A DNA stretch of 64,000 nucleotides from Haloplanus sp. GDY1 (GCF_023703775.1 NZ_CP098514.1:496001-560000), one strand, 5' to 3'. Positions 26,233-36,001 are shown, numbered from the stretch's first letter. Program-made: numbers and translations. Notes: generated from the letters alone by a model not told the origin.

Positions 26233-27020
26233 TGCTCGCGCTCGCCAGCCTCAGCGGCGCGTCGGACGCCGAGTGGGCCCGCGACGGCGCGGCGTTCGCC
26301 GACCTCGCCCTCCTCGGCGGCCTCGCCGTCGACGACGCCTCCCGCGACGCGGCCCGCGACCTGGTGGCCCGCGGTCGCCGGGAGTTCCTCCCCGACGACC
26401 CGCTGGCCTTCGCGGACGCCGAACTCGCCGCCCTCTCGGAGGCCCCCATCCGCCCGGGACTGAACGTCCGGAGCGCGACCCTCGACCCCGTCCGCGAGGC
26501 CGCCGCGGTCTGTGCCCGCCACGACGCCGTCGTCGAGATCAACGCCCACTGCCGGCAGGAGGAGCTGTGCGCCGCCGGCTGTGGCGAACGGCTCCTCCGC
26601 GACACGGGGCGTCTGGAGCGTTACGTCGCCGCCGCGAGCGAGGCCGGCGCGACGGTGAGCGTGAAGGTGCGGGCCGAAGTCGACGGGGTCGACCTGCCCG
26701 AGACGGCCCGGCGGGTCGCGGCCGCCGGCGCGGACGCCATCCACGTCGACGCGATGGACAGCGAGGAGGTCATCGCCGCCGTCGCAGCCGCGAGCGACGC
26801 CGTCGTCGTCGCCAACAACGGCGTCCGCGACCGGGCGACGGCGTGGGAGTACCTCGCCTACGGCGCCGACGGCGTCAGCGTCGGCCGGCCGAGCGACGAT
26901 CCGGCGGTCCTCCGGCGGGTCGCCCGCGCCGTCGACGACTGGTGGCGCCGCGCGGCCGAGGACGGGGCGACCCTCGACCGGGAGCGAGAGCGGGACCGGG
27001 AGCCGGAGGTGCCGGGATGA
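26232..27020 (+). CDS. Dihydrouridine synthase-like TIM-barrel protein
   Basis: A 262-residue protein with a TIM-barrel FMN-enzyme layout: LNVRSATLDPVREAA (strand), VEINAHCRQEELCAAGCGE (with a possible catalytic Cys), VSVKVRAEVDGVDLPE, ADAIHVDAMDS, VVVANNGVRD and YGADGVSVGRP, the last a phosphate-binding strand. It is shorter than standard tRNA-dihydrouridine synthases and lacks their C-terminal RNA-binding helix domain, so tRNA may not be its substrate. It overlaps cofD (TGATG) and the next gene (ATGA), which ties it to that set and suggests a cofactor-related role. Confidence 0.68.
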   Translation: MLALASLSGASDAEWARDGAAFADLALLGGLAVDDASRDAARDLVARGRREFLPDDPLAFADAELAALSEAPIRPGLNVRSATLDPVREAAAVCARHDAVVEINAHCRQEELCAAGCGERLLRDTGRLERYVAAASEAGATVSVKVRAEVDGVDLPETARRVAAAGADAIHVDAMDSEEVIAAVAAASDAVVVANNGVRDRATAWEYLAYGADGVSVGRPSDDPAVLRRVARAVDDWWRRAAEDGATLDRERERDREPEVPG

Positions 27021-27916
27021 GCGGCGAGGGTGACCGCCCGTCGGGACGCGCTCACCCCCGTCCCGACATGACGCCCGTCGACCACGCCGAACTCGCGCTG
27101 TTGCTGGAGGTGGCGAGCACGCCGAAACCGGGCAACGTGGACCGCCGCCGCGACCACGACGACCTGCGGTTCGAGCACTTCCTCGCGGGCGCCGTGGGTG
27201 CCCGTCCCGGCCTCCGACTGGCCGCGGGCGAGGGATCCGACGACGGCCGTCCACCCCTCGGCGAGGCGTTCGAGCGGGCGGTTCGGGGCATGAGCCAGCA
27301 GGACGGCGACAACACGCAGTTCGGCTGTCTCCTCCTGCTCGTTCCGCTGGTTCGGGCGGCCGCGACGGATCGGCTCTCGCCCGCCGGCGCCCGGGAGGTG
27401 GTCGAGTCGACCACCGTCGACGACGCGGCGGCCTTCTATCGGGCCTTCGAACACGTGGACGTGGCCGTCGGCGACCCGCCGCCGGACGCGGACGCCCTCG
27501 ACGTGCGACGCGGCGCCGACGCGGTGCCGGACCTCCGGGCGCGGGGGCTGACGCTCGCGGACGTGATGGAACTGAGCGCCGACCGCGACGGCAACGCCCG
27601 GGAGTGGACGACGGGGTTCGAGCGCACGTTCGCGGCCGCCGGCGCCGTCCGCGACGACGAGGGGCCGGTCACCGACCGCCTCGCGCGGGCCTTCCTCGAC
27701 CTGCTGGCCGAGCGGCCGGACACGCTCGTGGCGGTCGAACACGGCGACGACGCGGCACGCGAGGCGAGCCGCCGGGCCGCGGCGGTTCGGGGCGACCTGG
27801 ACGCCGCCGAGGACCTCGCCGAGGCGTTCCACGACGAGGGGATCAACCCCGGGACGACCGCCGACTGCACCGCGGCGGCGGCCTTCGTCGCCCTCGAACG
27901 GGGGGTGCCGGTGTGA
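27017..27916 (+). CDS. CitG-like triphosphoribosyl-dephospho-CoA synthase family protein
   Basis: A 299-residue member of the CitG/MdcB family. Signatures include STPKPGNVDRRRDHDD near residue 36, QQDGDNTQFGCLLLLVPL near 95 and a C-terminal GINPGTTADCTAAAAF. In bacteria this family makes the citrate-lyase prosthetic group precursor from dephospho-CoA and ATP. No citrate or malonate lyase genes are present, so a different archaeal cofactor reaction is likely. The ATG at 27017 overlaps the previous stop (ATGA); MTPVDHAEL at 27068 is an alternative. The stop overlaps the GTG of the DUF447 gene. Confidence 0.78.
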   Translation: MSGEGDRPSGRAHPRPDMTPVDHAELALLLEVASTPKPGNVDRRRDHDDLRFEHFLAGAVGARPGLRLAAGEGSDDGRPPLGEAFERAVRGMSQQDGDNTQFGCLLLLVPLVRAAATDRLSPAGAREVVESTTVDDAAAFYRAFEHVDVAVGDPPPDADALDVRRGADAVPDLRARGLTLADVMELSADRDGNAREWTTGFERTFAAAGAVRDDEGPVTDRLARAFLDLLAERPDTLVAVEHGDDAAREASRRAAAVRGDLDAAEDLAEAFHDEGINPGTTADCTAAAAFVALERGVPV

Positions 27917-28518
27917 GCGGCGCGGACTGGCCCGTCTCCCTCCGCGGCGTCACCGAGTCGGTCGTGGCGACGCTCGGCCCGAACGGCCGCTGGAACCAGG
28001 CGGCGCTCGGCTTGCACGCCCCCGACGACGCCGGCGAACCGGTGACGGCGACGACGTGGGGACGCACCCGAACGCGGGGAAACTTCGAGCGCCGGGGTGG
28101 GGGTGTCGTCCAGTTCACGACCGACCCCCGGGAGTTCGTGGACGCTGCTCTCGACGTGACCGAGACGGACGACCCCGTCCGCGAGGGGGCCGCCGCGTGG
28201 GTCGAGGTGACGGTCGAGCGCCTCGACGCGGGCGAGGAGGGCGGCACCGAGTGGGTGCGCTGGGCGCTCTCGCCCGTCGAGTCGGCCGTCCGCGAGGAGT
28301 CGGTCCCGACGATCGACCGCGGGTTCGCCGCCGTCGTCGACGCGACGGTGGCGGCCTCGCGGCTGGACGTGCCCGCGTACGACACCGCGACCCTGCTCGA
28401 CCGCCTCGCGTACTTCGCGGAGACGGTCGACCGCTGTGGCGGGCCGGCGGAGCGGGCGGCCTTCGCCCGCATCGACGACCTGACCGGGTGGCGGGAGCGA
28501 CGGAACGAATCGCTTTAG
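27913..28518 (+). CDS. DUF447 family protein (FMN-binding split barrel-like)
   Basis: A 201-residue protein of the archaeal DUF447 family. The opening GVTESVVATLGPNGRWNQAALG is the conserved start, followed by TTWGRTRTRGNF and a C-terminal RIDDLTGWRER helix. Relatives adopt a flavin-reductase-like split barrel and occur in methanogens and in some methylotrophic bacteria, where they accompany CitG-like genes in sets linked to pterin or furan cofactors (family knowledge, from memory). GTG at 27913 overlaps the preceding stop (GTGA), so translation is coupled to the CitG-like gene. rps17e follows 24 nt downstream. Confidence 0.75.
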   Translation: MSGADWPVSLRGVTESVVATLGPNGRWNQAALGLHAPDDAGEPVTATTWGRTRTRGNFERRGGGVVQFTTDPREFVDAALDVTETDDPVREGAAAWVEVTVERLDAGEEGGTEWVRWALSPVESAVREESVPTIDRGFAAVVDATVAASRLDVPAYDTATLLDRLAYFAETVDRCGGPAERAAFARIDDLTGWRERRNESL

Positions 28519-28542
28519 TGGCCCAGCGGCACACGTGTCGGT

Positions 28543-28737
28543 ATGGCCATCAAACCCAAATACGTCAAACAGCTCGGCGGCATCCTGCTGGAGCGGTATC
28601 CGGAGGCGTTCAACACGGACTTCGAGACGAACAAGGAGAGCGTCTCCAAGCTGACGAACGTCGAATCGAAGGGCGTCCGCAACCGCATCGCGGGCTACAT
28701 CACGCGGAAGAAGTCGAGCGCGGCCGCTTCGGCCTGA
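28543..28737 (+). CDS. rps17e: 30S ribosomal protein S17e
   Basis: A 64-residue archaeal/eukaryotic-type ribosomal protein. The pattern YVKQLGGILLERYPEAF followed by TNVESKGVRNRIAGYITR is diagnostic. It is basic compared with its neighbours, as expected for an rRNA-binding protein. It directly follows the DUF447 gene and may share its transcript. Confidence 0.95.
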   Translation: MAIKPKYVKQLGGILLERYPEAFNTDFETNKESVSKLTNVESKGVRNRIAGYITRKKSSAAASA

Positions 28738-28779
28738 CTCGGCGGAACCTTCTCAGATCACCCTCGCCCCGAGCGACGG

Positions 28780-30336
28780 CTACGCGTCGGCACGCGGGAG
28801 TTCGACGTGGAACACGACGCCGCTGGGCTCGTTGGCCGCCGCCCGCACGTGGCCGCCGTACCTGTCGACGAGCACGTCGACGATGGAGAGCCCGAACCCA
28901 CCCCAGTCGCGGTCGTGGCCGAACCCGTCGTCGAACAGTTGCTCGCGGCGGTCGGCGGGGATGCCCACGCCGTCGTCGGCGACGCTCACCGTGACCGTCT
29001 CCGCGTCGCACTCGACGCCGACGGTGACGCGCAGCGACGCCGGATCGTTGTGTTCGGCCGCGTTCGTCAGGAGGTGGTCGAACACCGTCCCCAGCATGTC
29101 GTCGGCCAGGACCTGGGGGTCGGCGGTCGGCGGGGTGAACTCGACGGTCGCCTCGGGGTAGGACTCCCGGAGGTCCGCCACCGCGTCCGAGAGCACGTCC
29201 GTGAGGTCGACCCGCCGTTCGGCCGTCCCTCCGGCGACGTCGGTGGAGAGACGCCGCGCGGTCTGGACCAGGTCGACGATCTCCTCGCTCCGGTGGCGGG
29301 CCACGTCGACGTCCCCGCGTCGCTCCTCGGGCACCGCCGCCGCCAGCGCGTCGAGTTTCGCCAGCACGAGGTTCATCCCGTTGAGGACGTTGTGCCTGAG
29401 CAGCCGATTCAGGAACTCGATCCGGGCACGCTCCGCGTCGAGTTCCCGCTGGTGCTCGGTGCGCTCGGTCACGTCCCGCAGCGCCGAGAGGTGCCGGCCC
29501 GGAAGGACGTTCGAGGTGGCGGCGTAGGCGACGGTCCGGGTCTCGCCGTCCGCACGCACGAGTTCGAACTCGCCGCGCTGCCCACCCTCCTCGAGGAACG
29601 CGGTCCACTGTGCCTCCACGTCCGTCCCCTCGGGTGCGAACTCCTCGATCCGTCTGCCGACCAGTTCCGACCGGGGGAGGCCGAACAGGTCGGCGGCCGC
29701 CGGGTTCGCCGCCACGTACCGCCCCCGGTCGTCGGTGATGACGAGGGCGTCGAGCGTCCCCTCGAAGACGGCCCGGAACTGGCGTTCCTGCTCGCTCAGC
29801 CGTCGGTGACGGGTCCGTGCCCGCACGTCGTAGCGGCTGATGAGGAGTCCGGCGACGGCGCCCGTCGCGGCGATGTCGAACACGAGAAACGAGGGCGACT
29901 CGACGACGTGGCCGTGGGCCGCGTGCAGGCCGAGGACGTACAGCGAGACGGCGCCGCTCACCAGGAGGCTACTCACGACCCAGAACGCCGCCACCACCGG
30001 CGCCATGTCGTCGTCGGCACCCCAGCGCAGCCACGCCCCGGCCAGGAGCAACAGGACGCCGAACCCGAGGGGCAGCAGGTCGCCGAGAACCCCCTCGACG
30101 GAGACCGAGTGCTGGACCGCGTGGACGACCGGCACCCCGATCAGGAGGAGGCCGACCCCGGCCACGGTGCCGCCGCCGAGGCGACGACGCCACACGACCG
30201 GAACGGCCTCGAACCGCGACGCCAGCCACCCCGTCAGCCCCGCAGTTCGGGCGGAGTCGGTCAGCAAGCCGACGAGGCCGTTCCCGACGGGGCTTCCGAC
30301 GCCGCCGTCGTCCGAGCCCCCGTGTGTTCCGCTCAC
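28780..30336 (-). CDS. Membrane PAS-domain sensor histidine kinase
   Basis: A 518-residue protein from GTG 30336 (VSGTHGGSDD). About residues 45-175 form five or so transmembrane helices (GVGLLLIGVPVVHAVQ and following). A PAS domain follows (about 185-300; FRAVFEGTLDALVITDDRG), then a phosphoacceptor region with FLNRLLRHNVLNGM containing His, and a HATPase_c domain with N, G1 and G2 boxes (LTNAAEHND, DDGVGIPAD, GGFGLSIV). The signal and the partner response regulator are unknown. An upstream in-frame start would run through pccX and is rejected. The gene is convergent with rps17e. Confidence 0.85.
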   Translation of the reverse strand: MSGTHGGSDDGGVGSPVGNGLVGLLTDSARTAGLTGWLASRFEAVPVVWRRRLGGGTVAGVGLLLIGVPVVHAVQHSVSVEGVLGDLLPLGFGVLLLLAGAWLRWGADDDMAPVVAAFWVVSSLLVSGAVSLYVLGLHAAHGHVVESPSFLVFDIAATGAVAGLLISRYDVRARTRHRRLSEQERQFRAVFEGTLDALVITDDRGRYVAANPAAADLFGLPRSELVGRRIEEFAPEGTDVEAQWTAFLEEGGQRGEFELVRADGETRTVAYAATSNVLPGRHLSALRDVTERTEHQRELDAERARIEFLNRLLRHNVLNGMNLVLAKLDALAAAVPEERRGDVDVARHRSEEIVDLVQTARRLSTDVAGGTAERRVDLTDVLSDAVADLRESYPEATVEFTPPTADPQVLADDMLGTVFDHLLTNAAEHNDPASLRVTVGVECDAETVTVSVADDGVGIPADRREQLFDDGFGHDRDWGGFGLSIVDVLVDRYGGHVRAAANEPSGVVFHVELPRADA

Positions 30337-30476
30337 GGCAGGTTCCTTCGAGCGGTACCTGTATATGCGTACTGGACCGCGTCGGCCGCGAAAATCGGCA
30401 GCCGGCTCCTCGATCGGCGGAAAACTGATCGGCTCGGTGTCACGACTCGCCTCCCCGGCCGTCGGCGAGACCGGCG

Positions 30477-30725
30477 TCAGAACCGGTCGGTCCGGCCCGA
30501 GGCGGCCCAGGCGTCCGTCGGCGTCCCGTCGGGGACCCGGACCGACCGCCCCTGGAGCCCTTCGATCCGTCCGGCGAACGGCCAGCGCTTCCCGTCCCAC
30601 GTCTCCTCGGCCGACTCCGCGGCCGCCGCCGCGGCGAGGTGGCTGTCGCGGACGTGCGCGCCCACCGCGGCGGCGATGGCCGCGGCCTCCTCGTCGTCGG
30701 CGTCGTCGGGGATGTCCAGTTCCAT
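30477..30725 (-). CDS. pccX: Propionyl-CoA carboxylase small subunit PccX-like
   Basis: An 82-residue acidic protein ending with [29 protein letters not shown]. It lies immediately downstream of the carboxyltransferase gene (one base apart), a place and size matching PccX, the small third subunit required for the haloarchaeal propionyl-CoA carboxylase described in Haloferax mediterranei (established knowledge, from memory). The N-terminal half is helical ([16 protein letters not shown]). A biotin carboxylase gene (pccA) is not in this window on this side; a sensor kinase follows instead. Confidence 0.75.
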   Translation of the reverse strand: MELDIPDDADDEEAAAIAAAVGAHVRDSHLAAAAAAESAEETWDGKRWPFAGRIEGLQGRSVRVPDGTPTDAWAASGRTDRF

Positions 30726-30726
30726 C

Positions 30727-32277
30727 TCAGATCGGGATGTTGCCGTGTTTCTTCTCCGGGTTCGACACCCGCTTGGTCTTGAGCATGTGCAGGTCGTCGA
30801 CCAGGCGCGTCCGGGTGTCCTGCGGTTCGATCACGTCGTCGATGAACCCGCGGTCGGCGGCGGTGTAGGGGTTGGCGAACTCCTCGCGGTACTCCTCGAC
30901 GAGGTCCTGGCGTCTGGCCTCGGGGTCGTCCGCGTCGTCGAGTTCGTCGCTGTAGAGGATGTTCACGGCGCCCTCCGGCCCCATGACCGCGAGTTCCGAG
31001 GTGGGCCACGCGTAGTTCACGTCCGCGCCGAGGTGTTTCGACGCCATGACGCAGTAGGCCCCGCCGTAGGCCTTCCGCGTGATGACCGTCAACAGGGGCA
31101 CCGTCGCCTCGGAGTAGGCGTAGAGCAGTTTCGCGCCGTGGCGGATGATCCCCCGGTGTTCCTGGTCGGTGCCGGGCATGTAGCCGGGCACGTCGACGAA
31201 CGTGAGGATGGGGACGTTGAAGGCGTCACAGAAGCGGACGAACCGCGAGGCCTTCATGCTGGCGTCGACGGTGAGCGTGCCGGCGTTCGACCGTGGCTGG
31301 TTGGCGACGACGCCGACCGAGTGGCCGTCCAGACGGCCGAAGCCGACGACGACGTTTTTCGCCCAGTCGCCGTGAATCTCGAAGAACGAGCCCTCGTCGA
31401 CGACGTCGCCGATCACGTCCGTCATGTCGTAGGGCTTCTGTGGCTGGTCGGGGACGACGTCGACGAGTTCGTCGGCCGAGCGGTCCGGGTCGTCCCAGGG
31501 GTCGACCCGCGGCGGGTCCTCGACGTTGTTCTGCGGGAGGTAGGAGAGCAGGCGGCGGATGTTGTCGAGGGCCGTCTCCTCGTCCTCGAAGGCGCGGTGG
31601 GCGACGCCCGTCTCCGAGGCGTGGGTGACCGCGCCGCCGAGTTCCTCGAAGGTCACCTCCTCGCCGGTGACCGTCTTGATGACGTCCGGCCCGGTGATGA
31701 ACATGTGGCTCGTGTCCTTCACCATGAAGATGAAGTCGGTGATGGCGGGGGAGTAGACCGCGCCGCCGGCACAGGGTCCCATGATGCCCGAAATCTGGGG
31801 GACGACGCCGCTGGCCTGCTCGTTGCGGTGGAAGATGTCGGTGAAGCCGGCGAGGCTACGGACCCCCTCCTGAATCCGGGCGCCAGCCGAGTCGTTGAGG
31901 CCGACGATGGGTGCGCCCACGTCCATCGCCTTGTCCATCACCTTACAGATCTTCTCGGACATCACTTCGCCGAGCGACCCGCCGAAGACGGTGAAGTCGT
32001 GGGCGAAGACGAACGTCTTCCGCCCGTTCACCTCGCCGTAGCCGGTGACGACGCCGTCGCCCGGGAGTTTCTTCTCCTCCATGCCGAACTTGTGGGTCCG
32101 GTGGGTCCGAAACTGGTCGAACTCGGTGAAGGTGCCGTCGTCCAGGAAGTAGTCGATCCGCTCCCGGGCGGTCATCTTCCCCTTGTCGTGTTGGGACTGG
32201 ATGCGGTCCTCCCCCCCGCCGAGGAGCGCTCGCTCCCGCTTCTCGCGGAGTTCCTCGATCCGCTCGTCCATGGTCAT
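30727..32277 (-). CDS. pccB: Propionyl/acetyl-CoA carboxylase carboxyltransferase subunit
   Basis: A 516-residue carboxyltransferase of the biotin-dependent acyl-CoA carboxylase family. It has the crotonase-like two-domain layout: [17 protein letters not shown] near the N-terminus, [30 protein letters not shown] (about 128), [14 protein letters not shown], then in the C-domain [33 protein letters not shown] and [14 protein letters not shown]. In haloarchaea this protein supplies methylmalonyl-CoA from propionyl-CoA, feeding PHA monomers or propionate use. The start [10 protein letters not shown] at 32277 matches family length. The biotin carboxylase partner must be encoded elsewhere. Confidence 0.92.
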   Translation of the reverse strand: MTMDERIEELREKRERALLGGGEDRIQSQHDKGKMTARERIDYFLDDGTFTEFDQFRTHRTHKFGMEEKKLPGDGVVTGYGEVNGRKTFVFAHDFTVFGGSLGEVMSEKICKVMDKAMDVGAPIVGLNDSAGARIQEGVRSLAGFTDIFHRNEQASGVVPQISGIMGPCAGGAVYSPAITDFIFMVKDTSHMFITGPDVIKTVTGEEVTFEELGGAVTHASETGVAHRAFEDEETALDNIRRLLSYLPQNNVEDPPRVDPWDDPDRSADELVDVVPDQPQKPYDMTDVIGDVVDEGSFFEIHGDWAKNVVVGFGRLDGHSVGVVANQPRSNAGTLTVDASMKASRFVRFCDAFNVPILTFVDVPGYMPGTDQEHRGIIRHGAKLLYAYSEATVPLLTVITRKAYGGAYCVMASKHLGADVNYAWPTSELAVMGPEGAVNILYSDELDDADDPEARRQDLVEEYREEFANPYTAADRGFIDDVIEPQDTRTRLVDDLHMLKTKRVSNPEKKHGNIPI

Positions 32278-32390
32278 GGCCGACCACCTGTCATACTGCA
32301 CAAAAGGTTCGACTGGCGGCAAAAGGATTCCGCCCCGTGTCGGACGGCCGCCGGCTCCGGTTTCGGGGGTCGGCCGATCCGGCGACCCGG

Positions 32391-33803
32391 TCAGACCGCC
32401 GCGCGACCGCGGCGCAGACCGAGCAGTACGACGCCGACGACGAGGGCGGCGGCGCCGACGGTCGGCCAGAACCCGATGCGGGCGTCGACCCCCAGCGTCG
32501 TCAGGAGGGTGAACACCAGAAAGAGCGGGATGGCGACGCCGATGGCGAGCAGCCAGGGGGTGCCGAAGCGGGTCGCCAGGGGCCCCGCCCCGGTCGCGTA
32601 CTCCGCGATGGCGTCGCGGCCGAGGACCCACCCCGCGAACAGCAGGAAGGCGACGAGCCCGCCCGTCAGGAGCAGGTCGACCAGCGTGCCCGCGACGACG
32701 TTGAAGAGCGCGGGCCGGAGGGCGGTGACCGTCCCCGTCGTCGCGACGAGGGCAAGCAGCGCCCCCACGGCCCGCCGGCGCGACCACCCGACTTCGTCGA
32801 CGAGGACGGCGACCGGAATCTCGAGCATGCTGATCGAACTCGACAGCGCGGCGAAGGCGACGACGCCGAAAAACAGAATCGCCAGGAGCGACCCGCCGGG
32901 CAGGGCCGCGAAGGCCCCCGCGATGCCGACGAACAGTGCCCCGGGACCGCCGCTGCCGGGGTCGATCCCCTGCGAGAACAGCAGCGGGAAGACGACGAGG
33001 CCCGCGAGGACGCCCACGCCGGTGTTGAGCAGGGCGATGACCGACCCGTCGAAGGGGAGCGACCGATCCTCGCCGAGGTAGGAGGCGTAGGTGATCATGG
33101 TGCCGGCGCCCACCGAGAGGGTAAAGAGCGCCTGCCCGGCGGCCGGCCCGAGGATCGAGAAGAAGTTCGCCCGCACCGTTCCGAGGTCGAAGGTGAGGAA
33201 GAAGTCGTAGCCGGCGCCGGCGCCGGGCTGTGTCGACACCCAGACCGCCATCCCCACCAGCAGGGCGAGGACGGCGGGCATCATCACCTTCGTCCCGAGT
33301 TCGATGCCGCGGCGGACGCCGCCGAGGACGATCAGGCCGGTGAGCGCGAGAAAGAGGAGGTGGAACCCGGCGGCCTCGACGCCGTAGGAGACGGTCTCGA
33401 AGTAGGTCCCCGGCGCGCCGAGGTAGGCCGCGCCGCCGGTGAAGGGGCCGACGAGCGAGACCAGCAGGTAGCGCAGGATCCAGCCGCCGACGACGCTGTA
33501 AAAGGAGAGGAGCGCGACGCCCGTGATCGCGGAGACGCCGCCGACGGCGCCCCAGGCCCGCGACCCCGAGAGGTCACGCAGCGCGCCGACGGGGTTGCGC
33601 CGCGCCCGCCGCCCGATGACGAACTCGCCGAGCAGTCCCGGGACGCCGACGGCCAGCACCACGACCAGGTAGACGAGCAGGAAGGCGCTGCCCCCGTTTT
33701 CGGCGGTCATCCAGGGGAACCGCCAGATGTTCCCCAGGCCGACCGCGCTGCCCGCGGCGGCGAGGATGAAGCCGGTTCGCGTACCCCACGTCTCTCGTGC
33801 CAT
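32391..33803 (-). CDS. SNF-family Na+-dependent transporter 1
   Basis: A 470-residue LeuT-fold symporter. The first helix carries the signature [14 protein letters not shown], the unwound Na+-binding segment of neurotransmitter:sodium symporters, and about eleven to twelve hydrophobic helices follow. Helix 6 region includes [17 protein letters not shown]. The substrate (amino acid or similar) cannot be told. It is a paralogue of the next gene and in the same orientation, 69 nt apart, suggesting a tandem duplication. Start MARETWGTR at 33803; two residues further upstream is also possible. Confidence 0.86.
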   Translation of the reverse strand: MARETWGTRTGFILAAAGSAVGLGNIWRFPWMTAENGGSAFLLVYLVVVLAVGVPGLLGEFVIGRRARRNPVGALRDLSGSRAWGAVGGVSAITGVALLSFYSVVGGWILRYLLVSLVGPFTGGAAYLGAPGTYFETVSYGVEAAGFHLLFLALTGLIVLGGVRRGIELGTKVMMPAVLALLVGMAVWVSTQPGAGAGYDFFLTFDLGTVRANFFSILGPAAGQALFTLSVGAGTMITYASYLGEDRSLPFDGSVIALLNTGVGVLAGLVVFPLLFSQGIDPGSGGPGALFVGIAGAFAALPGGSLLAILFFGVVAFAALSSSISMLEIPVAVLVDEVGWSRRRAVGALLALVATTGTVTALRPALFNVVAGTLVDLLLTGGLVAFLLFAGWVLGRDAIAEYATGAGPLATRFGTPWLLAIGVAIPLFLVFTLLTTLGVDARIGFWPTVGAAALVVGVVLLGLRRGRAAV

Positions 33804-33872
33804 TACCACACCGTCGGAGAACCCCCGTGAAGTGGGTTTCGAGTCCGAAGCCGTCAGCCGACTGAGACGCCC

Positions 33873-35210
33873 CTAGACGAGCGGCGCGGCCAGCAGCCCC
33901 GCCTTGACGGCGAGGGTCTGCAGGCCGAGCAGGAGCGTCACCAAGACGCCGAGTGGAACGAGCGTGCGGACGAACAGCAGCCACGCGACGGCGCCGTTCT
34001 CGCTCAGTCCCGTCCCGCGCCGGAGTTCGGCGACGGCGTCGTCGGTGTCGACCCAGCCGACGAACACGAGCAGGGCGAACACCGACAGCGGCAGGAGGAG
34101 GTTGTAGGCGATGGCGTTGTACCACGAGAGGATGGGCACGCCGAGCGCGCTCGGCACCCCGAGGAGGAAGATGGCGACGCCCAGCGCGACGGCGAGCGAC
34201 GAGCGCGAGCGGTCGGTGTTGTCGACGAGGTAGGAGGTGACCACCTCCAGCAGGCTGATCGCCGAGGAGAGCGCGGCCAGCAGGAGGACGACGAAGAAGA
34301 CGACGCCCAGGAGCCGGCCGGCGGGGAGCTGGGCGAACGCGCCGGCGAGCGTGATGAACGCGGCGCCGAGGCCGCCGCTCCCGGGTTCGATGCCCAGCGA
34401 GAAGAGGATGGGGAAGACCACCAGCCCCGCCAGCAGGCCGACGAACGTGTTGAGGACGACGATGGTCGCGCCGTCGGTCGGCAGGGAGTCGTCGCGGCCG
34501 AGGTAGGAGGCGTAGGTGATCATCGCGCCCATCCCGAGCGAGAGGGTGAAGAAGGCCTGTCCGACCGCGGCGGGGAGGATGGTCCCGAAGTTGGCGAGCA
34601 AGGCGTCGAGATCCGGGGAGAGGTAGTAGGCGTAGCCCGCGGCGCCCCCCTCCAGCGTGCCGGCCCAGACGGCCAGGCCGCCCAGCAGGAGGACGATGCT
34701 CGGCACCATCAGCTTCGTCGACCGCTCGATGCCGTCCGTGACGCCGAAGGCGACGACGCCGACGGTCAGCGCCATGAACAGGGCGTGGAACCCGACCGCC
34801 TCGGGGCCGGCGGCGATGGCGCCGAAGTAGGCCTCGGATCCGGAGAAGTAGGCCCCCGTGGCGCTGCCGACGACGTACCGGATGACCCAGCCGCCGACGA
34901 CGCTGTAAAAGGAGAGGATCCAGAACGCCGAGACGGTGCCGAGGAGGCCGACCACCTTCCAGTTGCGGTGGCCGAGGCGAGCGAAGGCGTCTATCGGGTT
35001 GCGCTCGGCGCGCCGGCCGACGACGAACTCCGCCAGCATGGCGGGAAAGCCGATCAGGAAGACGGCTGCGAGGTAGACGACGATGAAGGCGGCGCCCCCG
35101 TTCGCCCCCGTCTGGAACGGGAACTGCCAGACGTTACCCAGTCCGACGGCGCTCCCGACGGCAGCGAGGATGAACCCCACTCTCGTCGCCCACGTCTCTC
35201 GTTGTGACAT
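33873..35210 (-). CDS. SNF-family Na+-dependent transporter 2
   Basis: A 445-residue paralogue of the downstream transporter, with the same helix 1 signature ([14 protein letters not shown]) and helix 6 region [17 protein letters not shown]. The arginine of the usual WRFP motif is replaced by glutamine (WQFP); in LeuT-type proteins this residue takes part in the outer gate, so gating or substrate may differ between the two copies. About eleven transmembrane helices are predicted. No metabolic neighbours point to a substrate. Confidence 0.86.
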   Translation of the reverse strand: MSQRETWATRVGFILAAVGSAVGLGNVWQFPFQTGANGGAAFIVVYLAAVFLIGFPAMLAEFVVGRRAERNPIDAFARLGHRNWKVVGLLGTVSAFWILSFYSVVGGWVIRYVVGSATGAYFSGSEAYFGAIAAGPEAVGFHALFMALTVGVVAFGVTDGIERSTKLMVPSIVLLLGGLAVWAGTLEGGAAGYAYYLSPDLDALLANFGTILPAAVGQAFFTLSLGMGAMITYASYLGRDDSLPTDGATIVVLNTFVGLLAGLVVFPILFSLGIEPGSGGLGAAFITLAGAFAQLPAGRLLGVVFFVVLLLAALSSAISLLEVVTSYLVDNTDRSRSSLAVALGVAIFLLGVPSALGVPILSWYNAIAYNLLLPLSVFALLVFVGWVDTDDAVAELRRGTGLSENGAVAWLLFVRTLVPLGVLVTLLLGLQTLAVKAGLLAAPLV

Positions 35211-35293
35211 GGCCGGCGGCTTCCCACAGGACGAAAAAAAGGCTCACGATCCGCTCTCGATCCTGTCAGCGGTCGTATCGGATCGCCTCCCGG

Positions 35294-36001
35294 TCAGGCC
35301 TCGCCGTAGACGGGCACCGCCGCGCCGCTCGTCGCCGCCGTGGCCTCCGAGGAGAGCGCCAGCACCGTCCGCGCGATGGTCGCGGGGTCGACCCACGCGT
35401 CGTGGTCGGCGTCGGGCATCATCTCGCGGTTCGCGGGCGTGTCGATGACGCTCGGCATGACGGCGTTCGCCCGCACCACCCCCTCGTTCTCCTCGGCGAC
35501 CGTCTCGGTGAGGAGGCGTACCCCCGCCTTCGACGCGCGGTAGGGACCGTCGCCCTCGCCGCCCGAGAGCGAGGAGCGGGCCGAGACGCTGACGACGGTG
35601 CCCTCGGCCTCCTGCAGGTGCGGCAGCGCGTGTTTCGACGCCAGAAACATCGTCTTCAGGTTCACGTCGAACAGGAAGTCGAACGTCTCGGCGTCCGTCT
35701 CGTGGATCGGCGTCCCGCCGCGCCAGGTCCCCGCGACGTTACAGAGGTGGTCGAGTCCGCCGTGGTCGTCGACGACGGCCTCGATCACCCGTTCCACGTC
35801 GTCCTCGTCGGTGAAGTCCCCCCGGTAGTAGTCGAGAACCGCGGGGTCGACGAGGGCGTCCTCGTCCTCGGGGTCGAGTACGTCCGCGCCACAGACCGTC
35901 GCGCCGGCGTCGTCGAAGGCCCTCGCGATTGCGCTCCCGAGGGCGCCACACGCCCCCGTCACCAGCACGACGCGGTCACCGAAGTCGAAGGATACGGACA
36001 T
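35294..36001 (-). CDS. Short-chain dehydrogenase/reductase
   Basis: A 235-residue classical SDR. Cofactor motif TGACGALGSA (residues 15-24), an Asp after strand 2 (GADVLDPED) that favours NAD over NADP, NVAG near 90, and the YxxxK catalytic pair in PYRASKAGV near 158, preceded by a Ser in SVSARSS. The substrate is unknown. It lies 41 nt downstream of the quinone oxidoreductase gene on the same strand, so the two may form a redox pair. Confidence 0.82.
   Translation of the reverse strand: MSVSFDFGDRVVLVTGACGALGSAIARAFDDAGATVCGADVLDPEDEDALVDPAVLDYYRGDFTDEDDVERVIEAVVDDHGGLDHLCNVAGTWRGGTPIHETDAETFDFLFDVNLKTMFLASKHALPHLQEAEGTVVSVSARSSLSGGEGDGPYRASKAGVRLLTETVAEENEGVVRANAVMPSVIDTPANREMMPDADHDAWVDPATIARTVLALSSEATAATSGAAVPVYGEA

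Noticed and set aside
28807-33081. About 1400-codon plus-strand open frame
   Set aside because: It crosses the sensor kinase, pccX, pccB and part of the transporter gene in antisense; composition and lack of domains mark it as an artefact of high GC.
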